Shown here: piece by piece, positions 35,114-45,778 of the stretch
How positions within the stretch are numbered: position 1 is the stretch's first letter
Layout: every line of letters starts with the position of its first letter
From: Sparassis latifolia
Taxonomy: Eukaryota; Basidiomycota; Agaricomycetes; Polyporales; Sparassidaceae
Length of the DNA: 64,000 bases
Assembly: GCA_018466975.1 (NCBI GenBank)
Contig: CM031559.1
Span: 3,100,001 to 3,164,000 of the forward strand
Reading direction: 5' to 3'
Made by a program: the position numbers and the translations under genes
The notes under the pieces: model-generated
What the model was told of the DNA's origin: nothing
Seen by the model: only the letters and a program-made list of their open reading frames with translations
The model's database searches: none

Positions 35114-36514
35114 TCACCGCGCCTCCTGCTCCACCTCCGGGTTGAGCGCAATGAATTCGTCCGTCTCGATGGCGAACAGGTCATACCACCTGGGCATCTT
35201 CTCGGTGAGGAACGCGAACAGCCGCGTCCAGGGCGCGCCCCGGTGCGCGCGATCCTCCAGCCACGCTGCGATGTCGGACATCTGCACCGCCATCTTACGA
35301 AAAGCACGGACTAAGCTAATTGAAACGCGGTCAGCGGAGTGGACTCTCTTGAGCGGCAAAGCAGGACTTACGATGCGACGTCGTTGGAGACGTCCCACTC
35401 GATCAGCTCGGGGTCCCGCACTGGGCCCACGCTTGGTGACCGCAGCGACTGCATGGCGGCGAAGTCGACGAACACGACAGGCTGAGCGGCGCCTGGCCGG
35501 ATGATCATGTTCTCGCAGGTGACGTCCTTCTGCACGACGCCGCATTTGATGACGGCATACAGGCAGGATGCCATCGCGTCCATCTGTTGTGAAGGGATGC
35601 GTGAGGAATTGGAGAGAAAGGGAGGCTTGGGACGCGAACTACTGCCCAGAGGTCCTGGCCGGTGCAATTTCGGAGGCGGGTGAGCCCCCCGGCCTTCCCG
35701 TCGACGAATTCCATGACGTGCGCGTACGCGAGCTCACCATGTGGGAGCCTGACCTGTGAAGCGGTGTGATTTCTGGTAAAGTCGGAGTCTAAAGCTCACG
35801 TAGACGGACCTTGAAGAATCCATATGACCACGGAACCTCACGTCCTACGAAGACATGAATACGCAATGAAAACACAGAAGAACACTAATCGCACACCTTG
35901 GAGTGACCTCATGCACACATATGCCAACGCTTCCGCTCTCGCCTGCTTAGCTCCGGTTCGCCAATACCCTGATTCGATACCATCCTCGTCAAAGTACTCT
36001 GGAGGGCGGAAAGCGCTCTCCTGAAATATCTTGATCACAACGTGAGCACCTCTATCCGACTCCGAGTTCGACATAGCGTCCTCATGGGGTGCACACCAGC
36101 GCAGGTTGGCGCGCCAGACCTGCGCCCACTTGCAGAAACCAGTCTGAAGAGGACGTGTGAGAGTGATAGTGATATTCGCGTCCTCCTTCACGAACGCCCC
36201 GCTGCATATTTCTGGAGGTACACCACGGTGAGCGGGTGATCCAGAGCCCGGACTGAGCCACGGGAAATCAGCGAACACCAACCGGCGACGACATGAATGG
36301 GATAGGGGCTACCAGCACGTAGATATGGTCGTGACGCCTCTGCATCGTGCTCGAGACGTTCTGCAAAAGAACAGAACGCATCAGGGTCGCGGGGATAGTC
36401 GTGCTCGAAAAATCTCTCGTCCGGAAGGGTGGGCGTGGGTCCCTCGGGATGTAGGATTGCGAACGTAGAATCCTGCGCTGGCGACGAGGGCGAGGATTGG
36501 GTGGGGGTGGACAT
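35114..36514 (-). pseudogene. Kinase-like gene KL-f, one frameshift
   Basis: It has the five-exon design: exon 1 from 36514 to 35897, then 35844-35810 (35 nt, WSYGFFK), 35753-35640 (114 nt, LAYAHVMEFVDG), the catalytic-loop exon starting MDAMASCLYAVIKCGVV, and a last exon to 35114. The loop is VVQKDVTCENMII, so the usual histidine is glutamine, followed by VFVDFAAM. In exon 1 the frame breaks at about 36270. One base present in the sister copy KL-i is missing in the Trp-Cys-Ser-Leu region. Everything else is open. It could be a recent pseudogene or an assembly error. Confidence 0.78.
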
Positions 36515-36639
36515 CCTGCGTGGGTGCTGCACGATGTGCATAGAAAATCGAAGAGTCACTCAGAGCAGGTGACAGGGCTAGCGAGAACTGAGTATCGGGC
36601 TGCAGCTGGATGAACGCGAGGTGCTTACCTCTAATCCTC

Positions 36640-37180
36640 AACACTGGGAACTGTCATTGATTGATGCTCGTAAGTCGAAGTGCTGGTATTTCTCGAAAGT
36701 AAAATCAAAGATTGGAAAGATGGCGGCGCAACCGTCGGAGAATGAGGTCACCATTGGGCTTCGTTCGAGTTCGAGTACGGAGCGAGTCTGGGCCTGAGCG
36801 TGGATCAAGACATCCAGGAAAAAGAATTTTGTGCTATGATCCTTAAGGCCTCAAGTATCGACCATAGCAGAAAATATACGCCCTCTGAGGCATGTCAGGA
36901 GAGAAAGTCGCCCGAGAAATTTAGAGAACGTTCTTGAAGCGATCGTGAGGGAACCAATTTCGGGCCGGTCACACTTCGCGAGTCGTCACGCGCTTGTCAC
37001 CCAGTCGTCGGACAAGTCGTCCAAACGGTTGAACTCAAGTACTTACAGCACGTCAACATTCCCGCACTCGCAGTGTTCAAATAAATAGAACTAAAAAGCT
37101 CACACTGGAAGACGTACCCATATCCTCAGATTAATGCACGGACTTATCAAGGGAACATAACAAGTGCACTAAATCTTTCG
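36640..37180. repeat. Upstream region of KL-f, duplicated at 45240-45740
   Basis: This stretch is nearly identical to 45240-45740, including a run around GAGTACGGAGCGAGTCTGGG and a small deletion near 36920. In the other copy it serves as the gap between KL-i and KL-j. Here the KL-j counterpart is missing and the KL-g end follows instead. Confidence 0.85.
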
Positions 37181-37239
37181 ATGGCACGATAATTTACAGA
37201 GTTCATAGGTGCGAAAACAAGCAAGACAAGTCATCAGAC

Positions 37240-38608
37240 TCAGATAGCATACTCAACCTCAGGGAAAAGGTCTTCGAAGTCACCCTCAGGACTATTCCAA
37301 CCACGTATGCTTTGGCTGCAGTATTGCAACACATCAAGTGGAACCACTCCCTCGAACGATGACCACCAGAATGGCACCGTGTCGATCTGATGTACAAAAA
37401 GCTCACTCCACGGGGCCTGATGCTGGATGCCATCTTCAAACCATGCTTTAATCTCAGGAATCGCCATACCTATAGCCTGCAGGGCGAATACCAGACTAGG
37501 AGTAAGAACGCGTCAGACTGGAGTAGTCGTACCTTCAATGAACGATCAAACCTTACCCGTTAAGATCGCCACTGAACCTATCGGGTAGCATCGGCTGAGC
37601 AAATGCGAAGTCCAAGAAAACAGCGGGATGAGCAGCGCCTTGCCGAATGATGATGTTGCTTGATCTGACATCACCGTGCCGAACCCCACATTGAATGGTC
37701 TTATAGAGCGCAGACGCCATAGAACTTGCCTAACAAATGCGGTGTGAGTTCTGTTGCAGCGGTAACAGTGATATATTCACCAGTGCCCAGACTTGGGCTT
37801 GAGGAGAGTCGGAGACAGAGATTTGAGTACATGATCGTCCATCCACAAATTCCATAACATGGGCGAATGCCAACTCCCCGTGCCCAAGACGCAGCTACAA
37901 AAAGTTAGGAGATCAACATATGTCCACAATCGCTCTACGCACGTTCGTACCTTGAAAATGCCATACGACCATGGAATTTCACCCCCTGTTATCCATGAAG
38001 ATCATTAACACAGGCTGTGGAATTCCGTTGAACAGAGACAAACCTTGCAATGACTGCATGAGCGAATATGCCCACGCCTCTCGCCGTGCTTGCTGGGCCC
38101 CAGTTAGCCAAGTTGCGAACATTATACCACTTTCAGGAGCATAGGATTCCGGTTGCTCAAAGAAACTTTGCTGAAAAATCTTGACAACCGCCGAAACGGG
38201 CGGAAGGACTTCAGAGCCTATCGACGACACATTCATAGTCCCGCGCCACACTTGCGACCATTCGTTTGGACCGATACGGAGAGGGCGGGTCAATGACAGC
38301 GTTATCTTGGAATTTGAGTCAACGAAGGCCCTGTGGCGTACAGTTCCAGGTACCGGCCGACGATCTCTAGAAGACGCAGTGGAACCCAAGCATGGTAAAG
38401 CGGACGGACACCATCGCTGTATGATGTCAACGGAACACGTTTCCTGATCCTGCCACGCGTTCGCCTCTTGCTTGAGCTGATCGCAGAAAGCGGAGAATTC
38501 CTGTGATGTCCGAGGATAAGTGTCAACGAAGAAGCTGTCATCCGGTAAGGTAACTGCAGGCAAGTCGTCGAACTGTTTGAATACTGTGAGTGAAGAGTTT
38601 GTCGCCAT
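37240..38608 (-). CDS. Divergent protein-kinase-like protein KL-g (intact)
   Basis: Exons 38608-38044, 37985-37951, 37894-37781, 37729-37557 and 37495-37240 give 380 residues in one frame. The internal exons are again exactly 35, 114 and 173 nt. Motifs are SAVVKIFQQSFF, QQARREAWAY, IPWSYGIFK, LAFAHVMEFVDG, VRHGDVRSSNIII (loop HGD), VFLDFAFA and IKAWFEDG--HQAPWSELF. The C-terminus continues with an acidic tail ending VEYAI. All key residues are present. It lies about 630 bp upstream of KL-f in the same direction and has a decayed sister, KL-h. Function is unknown. Confidence 0.85.
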
Positions 38609-38693
38609 TGTGGGAGGCTGAGCAGCAGTGAGAATGCAGGAAAGCACAGAGTGATGTGACTATTCGTCCAGCTTTTTATATGCAGGCTTTACT

Positions 38694-39105
38694 GTCACCC
38701 TCAGTAAAAACCGGCAGTCAAAATGTAGTCGGCCAATTTCAAAATTTTGGCAAATTTGACTATTAATGACTACTTGTGACTATTCTTATGGTTTTCTTAT
38801 AGTGCATGACCTCATATAGTTTAGACCATGTCTGTACAGTTATGTTCTGACCCCTCAGAGCAGAAAAAAGCAACATATGAGCTCCAGAATGCCATGTATT
38901 CTGAGAGAACCAACTGCAGTGTCTGACTTTTACAGACTAGGATTTGATGGCATTTAATCACATAATTTCTTGGCATGATGAGTTTGGTGACTTTAACAGA
39001 CTTCTCTGGACTTTACCTGACCATGGTGCCAAAATTTTGAATCTCACTGACTTCAACCCGACAATATCAGACTTTAATTGACTTCCAGTTTTTACTGAGT
39101 GTCAC
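38694..39105. mobile_element. MITE-like element with terminal inverted repeats
   Basis: The ends are inverted copies. The left end starts GTCACCCTCAGTAAAAAC and the right end, read in reverse, starts GTGACACTCAGTAAAAAC. About 24 of the first 28 bases agree. A second inverted pair, TTCAAAATTTTGGCA (38738-38752 and 39027-39041), lies further in. The element is 412 bp, AT-rich, rich in GACTT/GACTA words and has no coding frame. It looks like a non-aut onomous DNA transposon, 85 bp upstream of KL-g. I do not see a clear target-site duplication. Confidence 0.75.
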
Positions 39106-40143
39106 CGATGCATCGATGAAGCTCGATCAAGAGCTTGAGGCAGTAACCATTTGGCAACCTGCCAGCGGCGTACAATAAGCGCCTGCCAGGCTGCATGCAT
39201 AACCGCCTATTGTGTGGATCTTCTTTCGCTTCTAATAAGTTACTTCTACGACAGCAAACACATGCCCATGGACCTCGTTTCATACGAACTTGGTAAGCAT
39301 TCCGGTAAAAGTGTTGCTTCCCTGTTTCGCTTCGTGTCCGATCCACTGATAGCGGTACTAAGGGCTCAGCAATTAATATTTTAAAGTGGCTAAAGATACC
39401 AAGGCTGTATGTGAATCACGATACGAATTTATATTCTACGGTAATATGCCTCCATATCGAAGTTTAACAGGGGCCGTCGGCTGCGGTGGTGTCGTGCTGT
39501 AAGTTTCCACTGTAGTCCACAGGCACCCTCCGATATCTGAATGATATCTGTAAGCCGCCTTATTCTACCGACGCAAGTCATTCACCCAGCAGCACTTACC
39601 TATTGTTACCACTCACTTTACAGCGGTCGTATCAGTGGTAACAATCAGCCCAATACTTCCGATCTTTATTGTGCCCGAGAAGCTCAACCGCACTGTCTCA
39701 GTAAGAGCTAATTGTTCATCTGTACCGCCATGAATGTTTGTCGCGAATACGCCCCAGCGATCGGAAGGTTCGTCCCTAATTTCCTCGATATATTTGTATA
39801 TTCAAGATTTCTACGTAGGTTTCATCGTAAACACGTTTATTTCATAGATGTGTTGCGCGAGCCTTGAAATGTCTTGGAGTCTGCCTAATATGAGGGATGC
39901 CAACTTCCATTGTGGTTCAGCAACTCTCGCAAATGCTGTGACATGTAGCGCATGCTGGTGGGTGATGGATGCGACTGTGCTATGGCGACCGGAAATTTTC
40001 CATGAGTAGCTTCTACAGAGTCTGTTCCATGGTCTCTCGAACATTCTCAACCTCGCCCAGAGATATATAAACCTTGTGGTCCCGCATTTCGACTTGACTT
40101 GTGTTGTCAACTTCTACTTCTTGCCTCTAATTTTCCGCTGCAA
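39106..40143. other. Intergenic between MITE and hypothetical gene
   Basis: No gene is supported. The only clear structure is the inverted repeat at 39602-39645, listed separately. Confidence 0.5.
39602..39645. repeat. 12-bp perfect inverted repeat
   Basis: ATTGTTACCACT (39602-39613) and AGTGGTAACAAT (39634-39645) are perfect inverted copies around a 20-base spacer. This could be a hairpin, a dimeric factor site or the remnant of a small element. Confidence 0.9.
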
Positions 40144-41490
40144 ATGGCTCACGCACATCAGACATTCGAATCTCGTCTTACCCGTCTTGTCGGGGAAGGT
40201 CCTATAACTACTGAAAGCTTTTGTGGCACCCTCTTTGATGTGGTACGGAACCCGGATGATCTACTGTGGCTCACCCGGATACTCCGGATTCTGGAGGATC
40301 AGCAAAGTGGCGGTCTTCGAAAATTCTTGACGGCTTTTCCAGACCAACAAACATTTGAAACAACCCTTAAACGTCTCTTGCCGGCCTGGAGTTTCTTGCA
40401 GACATCCATTCCATACATGGAGACTAGGTTGCCTTACAAGGGTACTAGCGATAGTGCTACAGGTAATGCCAGGTTCAAGGAAGATCCTATTTTTTTTCAG
40501 CCACTAGACTTGTCCCCATCACCCGCGAACGGCGAGGTTCTTGTGTTCCTGAGGCGACTGAAGGAATTATCCCGGCAGGGTGCACTATATTATGAGCAAG
40601 AATTCGTGAAGTATTGGGCGCAAGTCGAAGGAGATGTTGCGTAGGTGTCTCACTCTTTTCTATCCCTCTATACTACTGATTTCAATCATGATTCCAGAGA
40701 TTCCTGTGTCCTTAAGATCCTCACTCCCGTCATTCTGGGATATGCTGACACTCATGAGGAGGAAGAATTCGACCACGACCTTTGATCCCACAGACAGAAT
40801 CACGTTGAGGGGCCAGTATCCCACCGGTGTTTCCAGTGAGCTGTGGTAGAGTGCTCCATGTTGTGATTTTACTCACCACCACGTTGCGCACATACAGACG
40901 AAGCCATCGACCATGTCATAGTGTTGAAGACACGTGAACATCCGGATGGCATTCCTCTTGTGTTGTTCGAAGAGAAGGTATGTGTTTGACATCTGTTGAA
41001 GCATAGCATGGTCGTGATATCTTTGTTTAGTGCCCGGGCGGTATGCTCGGCAATTATCCGTCATATCTTTATTTGTGCAAAACCACAGGAAAGCCTCAGA
41101 TAATCGATCTCCCTGAGCTCTCCAAACTGATTCCTCAGATACGGAAGTGAGTTTTCACTCAGAGCGAGCTTTCCACTCTTACAGGTGCTTATTTGTTAAC
41201 GTCCTGCTAGATACGTCTTTCGTACGCGTACTGTCTACGTGATGGAGTCCGACTCTATATGCAACACTGCAATGATTTGGGATCGTGCACCGGATTGGAC
41301 GAGTGGCTCCAAGACACAGCTTTGTGATCAATACGGGAAACGGGTATGGACTCATAAAGAGACTCACCGTTGCAAGGTACATGTCAGCTATAACCACGAC
41401 TCAGGCATAGGAGGTGGCACTACTACGGCAACCCGTCAGGTCCTAGCATTCCTTTGCTGGCTAGCCTTGAAGGATAACAACGCTTTTTGA
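40144..41490 (+). CDS. Hypothetical multi-exon gene, possible nuclease-like core
   Basis: Exon 1 (40144-40640) starts MAHAHQTFESRL and encodes a helical region with LLWLTRILRILED and LLPAWSFLQTSIPYMETRLP. It joins (GTAGGT to TTCCAG) to CVLKILTPVILGYADTHEEE. One base later in phase, coding continues as FDPTDRITLRGQYPTG, which joins across GTGAGC to NEAIDHVIVLK---DGIPLVLFEEK. A further GTATGT intron joins this to CPGGMLGNYPSYLYLC. A last segment reads YVFRTRTVYVMESDSICNT through to a stop at 41490. The D---LVLFEEK arrangement resembles the D...ExK core of PD-(D/E)XK nucleases, but this is only a suggestion. There is probably a one-base frameshift at about 40780. The family is not recognised. 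Confidence 0.45.
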
Positions 41491-42016
41491 AGTGTCTTGT
41501 TGTATGTGGACTCTCATCTCGTGCATGCGTTTCCTCCGAGTTTGTACACTATGGGCTGCTTATATTGCACCAGGCTTATCATGCCATTGTAACGATGTAC
41601 AGTATAGTGTCGCTGTCTCACTAAACTTGTTTTCTACTCTAATGCCCACAACATCTAAAATGGTAATATTATCCATTCGGCATCGCTGAGGGAATGATGT
41701 GTAATGCATCTGGAGATAACTGCTCCGGGTCAAATGAAGGGGCCAGTTACACAGCCAGAAGTCGATGCTGAGGTCATATTCTCCTGGTATGTCGTGCCAC
41801 GAATGTCGCCAAGGCCTCCGAGGGATGCGTGTCTCAGAATAGAGAAGTAAATATCTCAAGCGAGCATTCTGTGCTCAGGTTTTCCCCTCCCAGACACGAG
41901 CACCTTGCGATATCGTTCGTAAAGATACAGATAGACCTGGTTCCGGGGTATTCAACGCAAAGCTTCCGATACACGCTTGAGACTCTATCACCCTTCCACG
42001 CATGATTTCCCTTCGT
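41491..42016. other. Intergenic, nothing seen
   Basis: No gene or repeat supported. Confidence 0.5.
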
Positions 42017-43248
42017 TCATACCACGTTACATGCCATCGGAGGTAGGAACATGGCAGGCGAAGCTGCCTTCATCTGCAAGGACAGGATGTCACCGTGACA
42101 ATGGCTACAGTATTCCAACACAGCAGGTGAAACCACTCCCTCGAACGACGACCACCAGAAAGGCACCGTGCCGATCTGATGCGCAAACAGCGCACTCCAC
42201 GGCACCTGACGCTCGATGTCATCTTCGAACCATGCCTTAACCTCAGGAATTGCCATACCCATAGCCTGCAGGGTGAACACTAGACTAGGAGTAAGAACAC
42301 GTCAGACAAGCAGGGTCGTACCTCCAATGAACGATTAAACTTTACCCGTTAAGATCGCCACCAAATTTATCGGGTACGATCGGCTCAGCAAATGCAGAAT
42401 CTAAGAAGACAACGGGCTGGGCAGCGCCCTACCAGAAGACGATGTTGCTCGATTATACGTCACCATGCCGAACGCCACATTTAACAACCTTGTAGAGGCC
42501 CGAGGCCATAGAATCTGCCTAAACGGTGCCGAGTGAGCTTTGTTTTAATAACCAGAGTTGCAGGTTCACCAACATCCAGATTTCCTCTCGAGGCAGGTCA
42601 CGAACGGACATTTCAGCACGAGACCTTCCATCCACGAATTTCATGACATGAGCGAACCCTAACTCCCCGTGTGCAAGACGGAGCCGAAGTAAAACATAGC
42701 GTGTCACTGACACAGATGCAACGCCAACGTCAAACATGATCCTACTTTGAAGAATCCATACGACCGAGGGATCTCCCGCCCTCGAAGAGACTTTGTTGGA
42801 AAATCTTCACGACCACTGGAGAACTGGAACCGGCTGAAGCTCCTGTGAACCTGGTGTCGCGCTCAATACATTCATTCTTCCGCGTCATAATTGTGACCAT
42901 ACATGTGGACCAATGCGAAGAGGACGTGTCCACGATAGCGTGATGGTAGAATGTTCATTGACGAATGCACCATTGCGTACAGTTTCAGAGATGAGCCGAT
43001 GGTGATGAAAATATGCAGAGGGGTCGGAGCACGGTAGATTAGTCGAACGCCAACGCTGGATTATATCGACAGAGCATGTTTCTTGTTCCTTCCATGCCAG
43101 TGCGTTTTGCTCCAGGCTGTCACCGAAGGTAGAAAACTCCTCTGAAATCTGAGGATATGTGTCAATGAAGAAATTGTCATCCGGCAAAGTCACCGACTGC
43201 AAATTGATTGAATGACTCGGATACACTCGAGTGAGCTTTGGTCGCCAT
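42017..43248 (-). pseudogene. Broken kinase-like gene KL-h (sister of KL-g)
   Basis: It follows KL-g exon by exon but is damaged. The frame shifts soon after the start (MATKAHSSVSESFNQF). TGA at 42887-42885 replaces the tryptophan of SQVWRG. A deletion runs from PVVVKIFQQSLFE straight into the 35-nt-exon equivalent (GGREIPRSYGFFK), removing the helix-C glutamate region and intron 1. The catalytic loop reads RHGDV-stop-SSNIVFW-stop. The last exon from about 42290 to 42017 is open and still reads VKAWFEDDIERQVPWSALF. It is clearly dead. Confidence 0.85.
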
Positions 43249-43792
43249 TTTACGAGTCGTGGAGTACGTTCGAGGATGCTGCAAGGAATCTGGTAAATTT
43301 ATAGTACAGTCACTTCATCAGATAAACTCATAAGTACTTTGCAAATCGTGAATTGAAACTGAAGCCAAGTACCTGAAGGTAGGTGACTCAGAGAGAGGAT
43401 GTTGAAAGTCGAATCGATCGGAATGCGATCGGTCACACGCACGTGATTCTGTCGGAAATGTTTGTCACCGTATTCTTAGTATTCTATCGACCCCAAAAAG
43501 AATACGTGGCTATGTATTCAGCGAGTGTGAAATATTGTATCTACCCTACTCTACTGGTGTTTGGTAATATCACCCAGCCAACACTTTCTCGTTCGCAATA
43601 CTCCCTGCTAATGTGATCCGGGTCGAGGTTAGCGTTTTCTTCCTCAAAGTCCTCATCCTCGCGACTCGTCATCCACATCGGAATGGGCCTCTCCTTCTCC
43701 GGAGCCATCGATGAGGATCGTGACATCGTCCACATCAGAATCATCTTCTTCTCCCTTAACGTTATTGATAAAGATCGTGATGTCTTCCTCCT

Positions 43793-45193
43793 CACCGCAC
43801 CTCCTGCTCCACCTCCGGGTTGAGCACCATGAATTCGTCCGTCTCGATGGCAAACAGGTCATACACCTGGGCATCTTCTCGGTGAAATATGCGAACAGCC
43901 GCATCCAGGGCGCGCCGCGGTGCGCGCGATCCTCCAGCCATGCCGCGATGTCGGACATCTACACCGCCATCTTACGAAAAGGACTAAGCTAGTTGAAACA
44001 CAGTCATCAGCAGAGTGGACTCTCCTGAGAGGCAAAGCAGGACTTACGATACGATATCGTTGGAGACATCCCACTGGATCAGCCCGGGGTCCCGCATTGG
44101 ACCCACTCTTGGCGGCCGCAGTGACTGCATGGCGCAGAAATCGACGAACACGACGGGTTGCGTGGCGCCCGGCCGGATGATGATGTTCTCGCAGGTGACG
44201 TCCTTCTGCACGACGCCGCACTTAATCACGGCGTACAGGCAGGATGCCATAGTGTCCATCTGTCACGAAGGGATGCGTGAGGAATGGGAGAGAGGGGGGG
44301 GGTTAAGAGATGCGCACTAGTATCCAGAGATCCTGGTTGGTGCAATTTCGGAGGCGGGTAAGCCGCCCAGGCTTCCCGTCGACGAATTCCATGACATGGG
44401 CGTAGGCGAGCTTACCATGTGGGAGCTTGACCTGCGAGGCGATATCAGTTATGGCAAAATCTGAGCCTAGAGCTCACGCAAACGAACCTTGAAACATCCA
44501 TATGACCACGGAACCTCACATCCTGCCAAGACATAAATACGCAATGTAAACACAGGAGAACACTAGTCGCACATCTTGGAGTGACCTCATGTACACATAT
44601 GCCAATGCTTCCGCTCTCGCCTGCTTTGCTCCAGTGCGCCAATACCCTGATTCGATATCATCCTTGTCAAAGTATTCTGGACGACGAAATGCGCTCTCCT
44701 GAAATATCTTGACCACAACGTGAGCACCTCTATCCGACTCCAAGTTCGACATGGCGTCCTCATGAGGTGCACACCAGCGCAGGTTGGCGCACAAGATCTG
44801 CGCCCACTTGCAGAAACCAGTCTGAAGAGGACGTCTGAGAGTGATAGTAATATTCGCGTCCTCCTTCACGAACGCCCCGCTGCATATTTCTGGAGGTACG
44901 CCACGGTGAGCGGGTGATCCAGAGCCCGGACTGAGCCACTAGAAATCGAGCGAACGCCAACTGATGACGACATGAATGGGATAGGGGCTACCAGCATGTA
45001 GATATGGTCGTGACGCCTCTGCATCGTGCTCGAGACGTTCTGCAAAAGAACAGAACGCATCAGGGTCGCGGGGATAGTCGTGCTCGAAAAATCTCTCGTC
45101 CGGAAGGGTGGGCGTGGGTCCCTCGGGATGTAGGATTGCGAACGTAGAATCCTGCGCTGGCGACGAGGGCGAGAATTGGGAGGGGGTGGACAT
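43793..45193 (-). pseudogene. Broken kinase-like gene KL-i (sister of KL-f)
   Basis: It is almost a copy of KL-f in all five exons, including VVQKDVTCENIII with glutamine for histidine. TAG at 44941-44939 stops exon 1 at the spot where KL-f has proline, and a missing G in the last exon turns PRWYDLF into PRC. The frameshift of KL-f at 36270 is not present here, so each sister is broken in its own way. Confidence 0.82.
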
Positions 45194-45242
45194 CCTGCGT
45201 GGGTGCTGCACGATGTATGGTGCTTACCTCTAATCCTCAACA

Positions 45243-45778
45243 CTAGGCACTGTCACTGATTGATGCTCGTAAGTCGAAGTACTGGTATTTCTTGAAGGCA
45301 AAAGCAAAGATTGGGAAGATGGCGGCGCAACGGTCGAAGAATGAGGTCACCATTGGGCTTCATTCGAGTTCGAGTACGGAGCGAGTCTGGGCCTGAGCGT
45401 AGATCAAGACATCCAGGAAAAAGAATTTTGTGCTATCATCCTCAAGGCCTCAAGTATCGACCATAGCAGAAAATATACGCCCTCTGAAGCATGTCAGGGG
45501 AGAAAGTCGCCCGATGAAGAGAACGTTTAGGGATGGTGAGGAGCGGAGGAACGAACTTCGGGCCGGTCACACTTCGCCAGTCGTCACGCGCCTGTCACAC
45601 AGTCGACGAACCGCGACAAGTCGTCCAAACGGTTGAACTCAAGTGCTTACAGCACGTCGACGTTCCTGCACTCACCGTGTTCAAATAAATAGTTCACACT
45701 GGAAGACGTTCCCGTATCCTCAGATTAATACGCAACTGTTTCCCCCCCCCCTTCGATCACTGCAGTACTACCTCCCTT
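45243..45778. promoter_or_regulatory. Intergenic between divergent KL-i and KL-j
   Basis: About 540 bp separate two head-to-head kinase-like genes. The sequence is shared with 36640-37180. It contains TATA-like AAATAAATA near 45682 and a run of ten C at about 45743-45752 shortly before the KL-j start. A shared divergent promoter is plausible. Confidence 0.45.

Noticed and set aside
45743..45752. Run of ten C before KL-j
   Set aside because: A simple homopolymer, probably slippage. It is noted only as a place where an assembly may be unreliable.
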